Below are positions 15,983-21,872 of a DNA stretch of 23,529 nt, piece after piece (position 1 is the first letter of the stretch; each line of letters begins with the position of its first letter). The stretch lies in contig USSA01000033.1 of assembly GCA_900557255.1 (NCBI GenBank), positions 1 through 23,529 of the forward strand. The letters are read 5' to 3'. The notes under the pieces are model-generated. The model had not been told where the DNA came from and did no database searches. It saw nothing but the letters and a program-made list of their open reading frames with translations. A program made the translations under genes and the position numbers. The DNA comes from an uncultured Prevotella sp. (GTDB lineage Bacteria > Bacteroidota > Bacteroidia > Bacteroidales > Bacteroidaceae).

Positions 15983-16240
15983 ATGCAGACAGTTAATTTA
16001 CAGTATAACGTTCCTGCAGGCTATAGTCTGGAGGAATTTGTGGCTAAGGTTAATTCTTATGTTGCCCGCTTGGCAAAGAAATGTCAGGCAGGAGAGGAGT
16101 ATGAGCCAAATGAAGAAACGAAAGCGGCTATTCGTGAAGCCCAGGCTCACATAAAAGCATATAAGCGAGGTGAAGAATGGGCAAAGAAGGACGTATTTGA
16201 TAATGTGGATGATTTAATGGCTGATTTAATGAAGGATTGA
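15983..16240 (+). CDS. Small antitoxin-like protein, 85 aa
   Basis: An 85-residue acidic protein beginning MQTVNLQYNVPAGYSLEEFV and ending in DNVDDLMADLMKD. A short N-terminal beta stretch, a central charged helical part and an acidic leucine-containing tail resemble type II antitoxins in general shape, but I do not recognise a specific family. The ATG at 15983 is chosen because the copy B promoter ends at 15959; a longer in-frame start at 15905 lies upstream of that promoter inside the repeat and cannot be used from it. The next small gene follows after 51 bases on the same strand. Confidence 0.65.
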   Translation: MQTVNLQYNVPAGYSLEEFVAKVNSYVARLAKKCQAGEEYEPNEETKAAIREAQAHIKAYKRGEEWAKKDVFDNVDDLMADLMKD

Positions 16241-16291
16241 AACAGATTCTTTATCCAAGTAAGTTTAAGAAAAACTTTAAAATATACTATT

Positions 16292-16462
16292 ATGGCAACA
16301 GCAATAAAAGCAATTCCAACCCTGTTTGGTGAAGAGGCTGTGAATTTCAAAAAACGTGCAGATGAGGTAGAACGTAAGTTCAAGGCTCAGCCTGCAATAG
16401 ATTGGAATAAGAATTCTGGTGTAATAGCTGCTCGTAAAATGTGGGCAGAAATGGTAAAGTAA
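16292..16462 (+). CDS. Small antitoxin-like protein, 56 aa
   Basis: A 56-residue protein (MATAIKAIPTLFGEEAVNF..., ending RKMWAEMVK). The opening resembles small Bacteroidales antitoxins that precede a toxin gene, in which a short MATAxKxIPxLxGE-like strand leads into helices; this is remembered family pattern, not a search result. A start codon follows 2 bases after its stop, the spacing of a toxin-antitoxin pair, but that frame closes after 23 codons. It may therefore be an antitoxin orphaned by loss of its partner. Confidence 0.65.
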   Translation: MATAIKAIPTLFGEEAVNFKKRADEVERKFKAQPAIDWNKNSGVIAARKMWAEMVK

Positions 16463-16464
16463 TT

Positions 16465-16536
16465 ATGGGATTCTTAGAAGATAATTGTAAACTTAGTGTT
16501 CTTATAGAAAAGATACATTCAAATGATAATTATTAA
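16465..16536 (+). pseudogene. Truncated ORF after the antitoxin-like gene
   Basis: The ATG two bases after the 56-codon gene opens a frame of only 23 codons (MGFLEDNCKLSVLIEKIHSN...). The tight spacing suggests it was once the translated partner of the upstream gene, with the rest deleted. The opening is compatible with a small GNAT-type toxin N-terminus, but that is a guess. No continuation is visible in the other two frames. Confidence 0.4.
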
Positions 16537-16547
16537 TGCTTTATTAG

Positions 16548-16576
16548 TTGATTATCAGCAGTATTCCTTACCTTTG
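16548..16576 (+). promoter_or_regulatory. Promoter-like site before an ATPase remnant
   Basis: TTG (16548-16550), 18-bp spacer, TACCTTTG (16569-16576). A perfect 6-bp hairpin TGTGCA-AC-TGCACA (16588-16601) lies in the leader before an ATG at 16617. The spacer is slightly shorter than usual. Confidence 0.4.
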
Positions 16577-16616
16577 TTCCGAAAATCTGTGCAACTGCAC
16601 AAAAAATCGAAATACA

Positions 16617-16664
16617 ATGATTATAACTCGGCAGAAATATTTGGATATGAAATTCTTAAAATGA
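16617..16664 (+). pseudogene. 5' remnant resembling a DUF4143-type AAA ATPase
   Basis: The 15-codon frame reads MIITRQKYLDMKFLK and then stops. MIIxRxxYL is how many Bacteroidetes AAA ATPases of the DUF4143 group begin, ahead of a P-loop that is missing here. With a promoter-like site and leader intact upstream and repeat copy C 15 bases downstream, it looks like a gene start left behind after a deletion ending near the repeat. The evidence is only about 10 residues. Confidence 0.4.
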
Positions 16665-16678
16665 AACTAATATTAATA

Positions 16679-16782
16679 AAGGTAAGCCTTGGTTGTAGTT
16701 CTGCAGTCGGTGCTTTTCTTTTTGGATATCCTGAAATATTATCGGAAATGTTTGGCGGTTACGATAATTAGTCGTAACTTTG
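16679..16782 (+). repeat. Repeat copy C: terminator + promoter module
   Basis: The most diverged of the three long copies: GGTAAGCCTTGG, hairpin with CTGCAGTCGGTGC, CTTTTCTTTTT, CTGAAATATTATCGGAA, then the promoter. It is 2 bases shorter than copies A and B between the hairpin and the -33 element. It sits just upstream of the Rpn-family gene. Confidence 0.75.
16751..16782 (+). promoter_or_regulatory. Rpn gene promoter with dyad operator
   Basis: TTTG (16751-16754), 20-bp spacer, TAACTTTG (16775-16782). A perfect dyad GTTACGA-TAATTAG-TCGTAAC occupies 16758-16778, from just after -33 into the -7 box, so a bound protein would block RNA polymerase. Confidence 0.7.
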
Positions 16783-16801
16783 CAAGCGAATCAAAACAAT
16801 T

Positions 16802-16809
16802 AAGGAGGT
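16802..16809 (+). promoter_or_regulatory. Strong Shine-Dalgarno sequence
   Basis: AAGGAGGT lies 7-8 bases before the ATG at 16817, a near-perfect complement to the 16S rRNA 3' end. Other genes here have AT-rich leaders without such a site. It fixes the start codon of the Rpn-family gene. Confidence 0.8.
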
Positions 16810-16816
16810 TTAGAAA

Positions 16817-17701
16817 ATGGAAGAATTAAGAGATAGGTTTATACGCTTTGATTGGGCGATAAAACGACTGTTGCGTCAAAAGGCTAATTTTGGCGTTTTG
16901 GAGGGTTTCCTTACCGTATTTATAGGGGAACCAATCAAAATCGTAGATATACTGGAAAGCGAAGGTAACCAGCAGGCTGAAGATGACAAGTTCAATAGAG
17001 TTGATATCAAGGCAAAAAACAGCAAGGGCGATATCATTATAGTAGAAATTCAGAATACAAGTGAATTGTATTATCTTGAACGTGTACTCTATGGTGTGGC
17101 TAAGGCTATTACGGAACATATCAATCTTGGAAATACCTACAAGGAAGTGAAGAAGGTATATTCCATTAGTATCCTGTATTTTGATCTTGGCAAAGGTTCT
17201 GACTACATCTATGTAGGACAGAATAATTTTGTGGGCTTGCATACGAAAGATAATCTTATTATCAGCTCAAAGGAGAAGGATACTATCGTAAGAAAATCTC
17301 CAGCCGAAATCTTCCCAACTTATATGTTGGTAAGAGTGAATGAGTTTAATAAGGTTGCTGTGTCACCAATTGAGGAATGGGTGGATTATCTGAAAAATGG
17401 CGTTATCAAACCTGATACAACTGCTCCGGGTTTGCAGGAGGCGCGTGAGAAGTTGAGATATTATTCTATGTCGGATGCAGAACGTCATGCTTATGATGAG
17501 CATGTCAATGCCATCATGATTCAGAATGATGTCTTGGGAAATGCAAAGCTGGAAGGTCGCGCTGAAGGTCGCGCTGAAGAAAGAATAGAAAATGCCAAAC
17601 GTTTCCTTGCTATGGGACTTCCTCCACAACAAGTTGCAGATGGTACCATGCTCCCTCTAGAAGAAGTAGAAAAATTGGTAGATGAAACAAAGAATAAATA
17701 A
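16817..17701 (+). CDS. Rpn-family PD-(D/E)XK nuclease (transposase-like)
   Basis: A 294-residue protein of the Rpn / PD-(D/E)XK 'transposase' family. Early blocks are FDWAIKRLL and NFGVLEGFLTVFIGEPIKI. The nuclease core is RVDIKAKNSKGDIIIVEIQN, with D63, E77 and Q79 as the expected catalytic positions. The C-terminus has the family's GRAEGRAEERIENAKRFLAM coiled segment and a small helical end, GLPPQQVADGTMLPLEEVEKL. Related E. coli Rpn proteins are DNA endonucleases that promote RecA-independent recombination. Its promoter is repeat copy C, it has an unusually good Shine-Dalgarno, and its stop codon is the first element of repeat copy D. Confidence 0.9.
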   Translation: MEELRDRFIRFDWAIKRLLRQKANFGVLEGFLTVFIGEPIKIVDILESEGNQQAEDDKFNRVDIKAKNSKGDIIIVEIQNTSELYYLERVLYGVAKAITEHINLGNTYKEVKKVYSISILYFDLGKGSDYIYVGQNNFVGLHTKDNLIISSKEKDTIVRKSPAEIFPTYMLVRVNEFNKVAVSPIEEWVDYLKNGVIKPDTTAPGLQEAREKLRYYSMSDAERHAYDEHVNAIMIQNDVLGNAKLEGRAEGRAEERIENAKRFLAMGLPPQQVADGTMLPLEEVEKLVDETKNK

Positions 17702-17757
17702 GGCTAACCCCCGGCTGCCGTTCTGCAGTCGGGGCTTTTCTTTTTTTTATATGCTGA
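17697..17757 (+). repeat. Repeat copy D: terminator half
   Basis: AATAAGGCTAACCCCCGGCT begins at the Rpn stop codon. Arms 17706-17718 and 17725-17737 form a 13-position stem with one mismatch, followed by a long T run (17741-17748). ATGCTGAA of the long copies is still present at 17751-17758, but the promoter part is missing. Confidence 0.8.
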
Positions 17758-17807
17758 ATGCAGCTCTTATTTGTCTGTTTTAACCTGCAGTGAATTGGTA
17801 AAAAGAA

Positions 17808-17894
17808 GGCTGTTTAATACAGACAGTTAACTGGCAAACCACAGACAGCCTACTGGCGCTTTAGCTGCTAGTGGGCTGTCTGCCTAGAACAGCC
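17808..17894. repeat. Nested inverted repeat in the gene-free segment
   Basis: Outer arms GGCTGTT (17808-17814) and AACAGCC (17888-17894) enclose an inner 13-bp stem, CAGACAGCCTACT (17842-17854) with AGTGGGCTGTCTG (17870-17882), one G-T wobble. ACAGACAG-N3-ACTGGC occurs twice as a direct repeat (17819-17835, 17841-17857). No promoter consensus is visible before it, and no ORF is supported. Confidence 0.6.
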
Positions 17895-17941
17895 ATCCCA
17901 AATGGTTTTGTTTCGTTTTAATGCAAGGCTTATGTAGAAAT

Positions 17942-18213
17942 ACTCTTCACTCTTCACCTTTCGCTTGGAATCCCCTGTGTTTATCGGCATTCCGAGAGGT
18001 GAAGAGTATTCTGGCACTCTTCACCTACTCTTCACCACTCTTCACCTTTCTTCATCTCTTTGTTTCGGCGGATTTGCGTTTCTTCTTTTGCCTCGAAGCC
18101 TTGTGCCTAGGTGAAGAGTGGTGAAGAGTGGGTGAAGAGTCGCCAATAACTCTTCACCCCTTGAAACGCCCTGTTTATGGGCGTTTCAGGGTATAAGGTG
18201 AAGAGTGAAGAGT
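17942..18213. repeat. 272-bp cloverleaf-type inverted-repeat element
   Basis: The octamer CTCTTCAC / GTGAAGAG occurs 12 times, six per orientation, and the copies pair in nested order. A perfect 19-bp closing stem joins 17942-17960 and 18195-18213. Inside are three branches. Branch one is a small hairpin, 17964-17971 / 17989-17996. The central arm has 17998-18007 / 18149-18158, continuing through small bulges into a 32-position stem 18016-18047 / 18109-18140 with a single T-G pair and a 61-base loop. The third hairpin is 18159-18171 / 18179-18191. Only a few bases remain unpaired at the junction. There is no supported coding frame and no promoter consensus. It may be a MITE- or REP-like element, or a structured RNA. 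Confidence 0.85.
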
Positions 18214-18224
18214 TTTTGGCGGAA

Positions 18225-18267
18225 TAAGGCTAAGCCCCGACTGCCGTCCAGCAGTCGGGGCTTTTCG
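18225..18267 (+). terminator. Repeat copy E: perfect terminator hairpin
   Basis: AAGCCCCGACTGC (18232-18244) and GCAGTCGGGGCTT (18251-18263) form a perfect 13-bp stem with a 6-nt loop, followed by TTTTCG. The leading GGAATAAGGCTAAG matches the start of the other repeat copies. It closes the gene-free segment 12 bases after the cloverleaf element. Confidence 0.85.
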
Positions 18268-18339
18268 TAGCATTATGTTAGCAGAATTTGACTTTTATTG
18301 CTTTTCTTCTGTACTATCTTGTTGAATTGCATGATTTTG

Positions 18340-18371
18340 TTTGGAAGTTACAATATTTTATTGTAACTTTG
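18340..18371 (+). promoter_or_regulatory. Promoter with large palindrome, DUF6057 gene
   Basis: TTTG (18340-18343), 20-bp spacer, TAACTTTG (18364-18371). AAGTTACAATA (18345-18355) and TATTGTAACTT (18359-18369) form an 11-bp perfect dyad around TTT, covering the spacer and most of the -7 box. It contains GTTAC-N11-GTAAC in the same register as the Rpn promoter. The leader before the ATG is about 45 bases. Confidence 0.75.
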
Positions 18372-18421
18372 TACGGGTATAAGGAAAGTCCTAAATCGTC
18401 CACGGACGTTGTGGAAAGAAC

Positions 18422-20278
18422 ATGAATTTAAAATATAATCTCATGAAGAATTTGATGATAAAAACTTGGAAACCGCTGCTGTCGCTGCTCTTCGGTGTGG
18501 CGGTCGTGATATTCTGGGCAGTGCCATACGTAGGCGGACTCTGCTTTCAGGAACAGTATCAGATGTTTCTCTTTGATACCGGCTATTTCCTGGAGCGCAT
18601 TGTACTGCCGGGAGGATTGGCTGACTATATCAGTGAGTTTCTGGTACAGTTCTATTATATGCCTGTATTGGGCGGTGCCATCATCGCTTTGCTGCTGATG
18701 GGCATTCAGGCTGCCGTATGGGGACTGATGAAACAATATGGAGCAAGGCATGATTTCCCAGGTTATCTCCTGAGTTTCCTTCCAAGTATCGCCTTATGGT
18801 GTGCCATGGGCGACCAGAATGTGTTGCTCTCTTTTGTAGTTGCACTTTTTGGAGCCTTAGTAATAGGATGGATTCATAACCGATTCCACAACCGGTTGGT
18901 AAAGGTGGTGTTCGAACTGGTTAGCACGGCATTGGTTTATTGGCTTCTGGGACCGGTGGTATTTCTTTATGCCGCCCTGATGATAGGTGATACGTTGAAG
19001 AATGCCAAGCTGAAGGGAAATATTTTTTCCGGAATAGGCTATTCTGCCGGCATTCTTATCCTTACTGTGGCCTGGATATTATTGACCACGCAGACATTGC
19101 AATATCCTTTGTATCGCATCTTTGCTGGACTTAATTATTATCGCTATCCGGGAGCCATATCTCCGTTGCCTTTTGTTGTGATGGTATGGGCTGTAGTGAT
19201 TCCTTTCCTGGGGATGATTCCATGCCACCGGAAATCCTTGCAGAAGTTGCAGCAATCCAAAGTGGTCATAGTATTGAGCTATGTATTGGTGATAGTGGCT
19301 TCATGGTTCGGCATCAAGGCTTCTTTTGATGAGATGACCTACGACCTGATAGATTATGATTTCCTGGTTCGCACCGAACAGTGGGATAAGATCATTGAGA
19401 AGGCTGAGAAGAAGCCGGCTACCACACCGCTGGGTGTGTCGTGTGTGAATCTTGCCTTGAGTCAGAAAGGTATGCTTGCCGACCGTCTTTTCGAGTTCTA
19501 TCAGAATGGTGGCGAGGGCTTGTTCCCTACCTTTACCCGTGATATGATTTCGCCGGTATCTACAGCCGAAATTTTCTTCCGTCTGGGAATGGTGAATGAT
19601 GCCGAAAGATATATGTTCGAAGCGCAGGAAGCGATACCGAATTATCGCAAGAGTGCCCGATTGACCCGCAGGATTATAGAGTGCGAAATAATCAACGGCA
19701 ACTATCAGGTAGCTGCCAAGTTGCTCCGCCGACTGCAGAAGACGCTCTACTATGGAAACTGGGCGAATCAGACGATGGCGCTGTTGGGTAATGAGAAGGC
19801 TATCAACCGACATCCTATCTATGGCAAGCTGCGCAAGTATCGTGAGAAAAAGCAGGACTTCCTCTTCAGCGACCGAGAGATGGACCAGATGTTGGGCTTG
19901 CTCTTCCTGAACGATAACCATAACAGGATGGCATACGAATATCTGATGTGCTACGAACTCCTGCAGCGCGATATGGAGAAGTTCATGCAGTATTATCCGC
20001 TGGGTAGATTTGTGGGTTATGACCATATTCCACGCTCCTTCCAGGAAATTCTCATCGGCAACTGGATGAAGACGCATAGCGATCCGCGTACCATCCCGTA
20101 TAGTGTGGATGCACAGAACGTGAACAATACGCTCAACTTCATCCAGCTCTATATGCAGAATCCGAAGGATCCTCAACTCAGTCAGCAGCCGTATGTATCC
20201 AATGCCTGGCACTATGTGATGGTGCAGGGGGCTGATGAGGCTGCCGGAAAGAAGGAGGGAATGAAAGAGGTTTATTGA
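18422..20278 (+). CDS. DUF6057-like multi-pass membrane protein
   Basis: A 618-residue protein. The first half is hydrophobic with seven to nine likely membrane helices (for example PLLSLLFGVAVVIFWAVPYV near 19-38, GGAIIALLLMGIQAAVWGLM near 80-98, VVIVLSYVLVIVASWFGI near 285-302). The second half (about 310-600) is soluble and helical with TPR-like pairs such as AEIFFRLGMVNDAERYMFEA and YQVAAKLLRRLQK. This two-part layout fits the Bacteroidetes DUF6057 family, whose function is unknown. An alternative start is ATG 18443. It is followed after 79 bases by a haem-motif PD40 lipoprotein gene that lacks its own promoter, so the two are likely co-expressed. Confidence 0.8.
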   Translation: MNLKYNLMKNLMIKTWKPLLSLLFGVAVVIFWAVPYVGGLCFQEQYQMFLFDTGYFLERIVLPGGLADYISEFLVQFYYMPVLGGAIIALLLMGIQAAVWGLMKQYGARHDFPGYLLSFLPSIALWCAMGDQNVLLSFVVALFGALVIGWIHNRFHNRLVKVVFELVSTALVYWLLGPVVFLYAALMIGDTLKNAKLKGNIFSGIGYSAGILILTVAWILLTTQTLQYPLYRIFAGLNYYRYPGAISPLPFVVMVWAVVIPFLGMIPCHRKSLQKLQQSKVVIVLSYVLVIVASWFGIKASFDEMTYDLIDYDFLVRTEQWDKIIEKAEKKPATTPLGVSCVNLALSQKGMLADRLFEFYQNGGEGLFPTFTRDMISPVSTAEIFFRLGMVNDAERYMFEAQEAIPNYRKSARLTRRIIECEIINGNYQVAAKLLRRLQKTLYYGNWANQTMALLGNEKAINRHPIYGKLRKYREKKQDFLFSDREMDQMLGLLFLNDNHNRMAYEYLMCYELLQRDMEKFMQYYPLGRFVGYDHIPRSFQEILIGNWMKTHSDPRTIPYSVDAQNVNNTLNFIQLYMQNPKDPQLSQQPYVSNAWHYVMVQGADEAAGKKEGMKEVY

Positions 20279-20282
20279 TAAT

Positions 20283-20310
20283 GTTAAATGTTAAGTGTTA
20301 AATGTTAAGT
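20283..20310 (+). repeat. 14-bp tandem duplication
   Basis: GTTAAATGTTAAGT occurs twice back to back (20283-20296, 20297-20310), itself built from GTTAA words. It sits in the gap between the DUF6057 and PD40 genes. It is simple-sequence DNA with no obvious role. Confidence 0.85.
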
Positions 20311-20357
20311 TGGCATTCTTGCTGATTGGACATTTGGCATGATTATAATATAGATTA

Positions 20358-21854
20358 ATGATGAATATCAGACAATATTTTATGGGATTATTGCTCATGG
20401 GGGGCATGTTGGGACTTGGCTCTTGTATGTCCAAACCGGGAATTCTTGTGCCCACCAATCCCATCCAAGCAAATCAACTTCCAAAGATTTATCCTGATTA
20501 TATTGGAGTTACTGTGCCCGCAACGATTGCTCCTCTCAACTTCAATGTGGAGGATATAGATGCGGAATCTGTTAATGTCGTGGTAGAAGGATCAAAGATA
20601 GGTGAACTTCAGAGTGAAGGCGACTACGCAAATTTCGATATCGATGATTGGCATCATCTGCTTGATCAAAATAGGGGTGGAGATTTGAAAGTTACTGTTT
20701 ATGTGGAAAAGAAGGGTAACTGGACGCAGTATAAGGACTTCGATATCCATGTCAGTCCATACGCTCTTGATGACTGGGGTTTGACTTATCGTCGTATTGC
20801 CCCTGGTTATGAGGTGTATGGCAAGTTGGGCATTTATCAGCGCAACTTGAGTAACTTTAAGGAAACGGTAATCCTTGAGAATACGGCAGCACCGGGTGCC
20901 TGTCTCAATTGTCATACGGCAAATAGAACCAATCCAGACCAGTTTACCTTCCATGTCCGTGGTGACCATGGTGCTACCTTGGTTTCTCAGAACGGAAAGC
21001 GGGAGTGGCTGAAGGCTAAGAATGATTCCCTGAAGGGTTCGATGGTTTATCCTTACTGGCATCCATCGGGCAAGTATTGCGCCTACAGTACCAATACCAC
21101 CCATCAGAGTTTCCATGCTGTGAAGGATGAGCGAATTGAAGTCTTCGACCAGGCATCGGATGTCTTTGTTTATCAGCCATCAACCCATGAGTTGATATTG
21201 GATTCGCTCCTGATGACGAAAGACCATTACGAGACTTATCCGGTATTCTCGCCTGATGGAAAGACGCTCTATTTCTGCTCTTCTACAGCAGAACCTATCC
21301 CAAGCGGTTACAAGGATATCAAGTATAATATCTGCAAGATTGGTTTCGATGCTGCTACGGGTAAGTTTGGAAACAAGGTGGATACCATCTTCAATGCCCG
21401 TGAACTGGGGAAGAGTGCTACCCATCCCCGTCCTTCGTATGATGGCAAATACATCATGTTTACGATGAGCGACTATGGCTGTTTCCCTATCTGGCATAAG
21501 GAAGCGGATAACTGGTTGTTGGATTTGAAGACAGGGCAGGCTCGCCCGATGACGGCTGCCAACAGTAAGAATACGGACAGCTGGCACAACTGGAGCAGGG
21601 ATTCCCATTGGTTTGTCTTTACATCCCGCCGTGGCGACGGACTCTATACCCGTCTTTATCTCGCTTGCATTGATGATAAGGGCAATGTTAGCAAGCCATT
21701 CCTCTTGCCTCAGCGCAATCCGAAAAAGTACTACGACGAGTTGCTGGATTCTTATAATACCCCTGATTTCACTTCGAAGCCAGTAGAGCTGGATGCCCGT
21801 GCGGCAGGAAATGAAATCATGAGTGATAAGAGGATTCCGACAAAGGTTAGATAA
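20358..21854 (+). CDS. PD40/TolB-like lipoprotein with CxxCH motif
   Basis: A 498-residue lipoprotein: signal peptide with lipobox GLGSC (C23). A beta-rich N-terminal domain spans about 45-135. A c-type haem attachment motif, CLNCH, is at 182-186. WD40-like beta-propeller repeats of the PD40 type follow: VYPYWHPSGKYCAYSTN, TYPVFSPDGKTLYFCSS, THPRPSYDGKYIMFTMSD, SWHNWSRDSHWFVFTSRR. One haem would be attached in the periplasm if a cytochrome c maturation system exists elsewhere. The pairing with a DUF6057 membrane protein suggests a cell-envelope complex, but the reaction is unknown. ATG 20358 and ATG 20361 are equivalent starts. Confidence 0.85.
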   Translation: MMNIRQYFMGLLLMGGMLGLGSCMSKPGILVPTNPIQANQLPKIYPDYIGVTVPATIAPLNFNVEDIDAESVNVVVEGSKIGELQSEGDYANFDIDDWHHLLDQNRGGDLKVTVYVEKKGNWTQYKDFDIHVSPYALDDWGLTYRRIAPGYEVYGKLGIYQRNLSNFKETVILENTAAPGACLNCHTANRTNPDQFTFHVRGDHGATLVSQNGKREWLKAKNDSLKGSMVYPYWHPSGKYCAYSTNTTHQSFHAVKDERIEVFDQASDVFVYQPSTHELILDSLLMTKDHYETYPVFSPDGKTLYFCSSTAEPIPSGYKDIKYNICKIGFDAATGKFGNKVDTIFNARELGKSATHPRPSYDGKYIMFTMSDYGCFPIWHKEADNWLLDLKTGQARPMTAANSKNTDSWHNWSRDSHWFVFTSRRGDGLYTRLYLACIDDKGNVSKPFLLPQRNPKKYYDELLDSYNTPDFTSKPVELDARAAGNEIMSDKRIPTKVR

Positions 21855-21855
21855 C

Positions 21856-21872
21856 GGAATCTTTATAATTCC
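21856..21872. terminator. Short hairpin between convergent genes
   Basis: GGAAT (21856-21860) and ATTCC (21868-21872) fill the 18-base gap between the converging PD40 and RidA-like stop codons. A 5-bp stem is weak; it could act in both directions, but there is little room for anything stronger. Confidence 0.3.

Noticed and set aside
16523..16771. 82-codon plus-strand ORF
   Set aside because: It crosses the ATPase-like remnant and most of repeat copy C, including the terminator; there is no start context and no recognisable domain.
17921..18124. 67-codon plus-strand ORF
   Set aside because: It runs through the inverted-repeat element, so its Ser/Leu/Phe-rich translation is just the repeat word read in frame.
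17942..18213. Possible CRISPR array
   Set aside because: The repeat words occur in both orientations with irregular spacing and no uniform spacers; the copies pair with each other instead.
17942..18213. tRNA or tmRNA suggested by the cloverleaf outline
   Set aside because: Arms of 19 and 32 bp are far too long, and there is no anticodon arm, T-loop GTTCRA sequence or CCA end.
14526..18267. Integron attC sites
   Set aside because: No integrase gene is present, the hairpins have terminator T runs, and the repeats lack attC core sites; only the cassette-like layout is similar.
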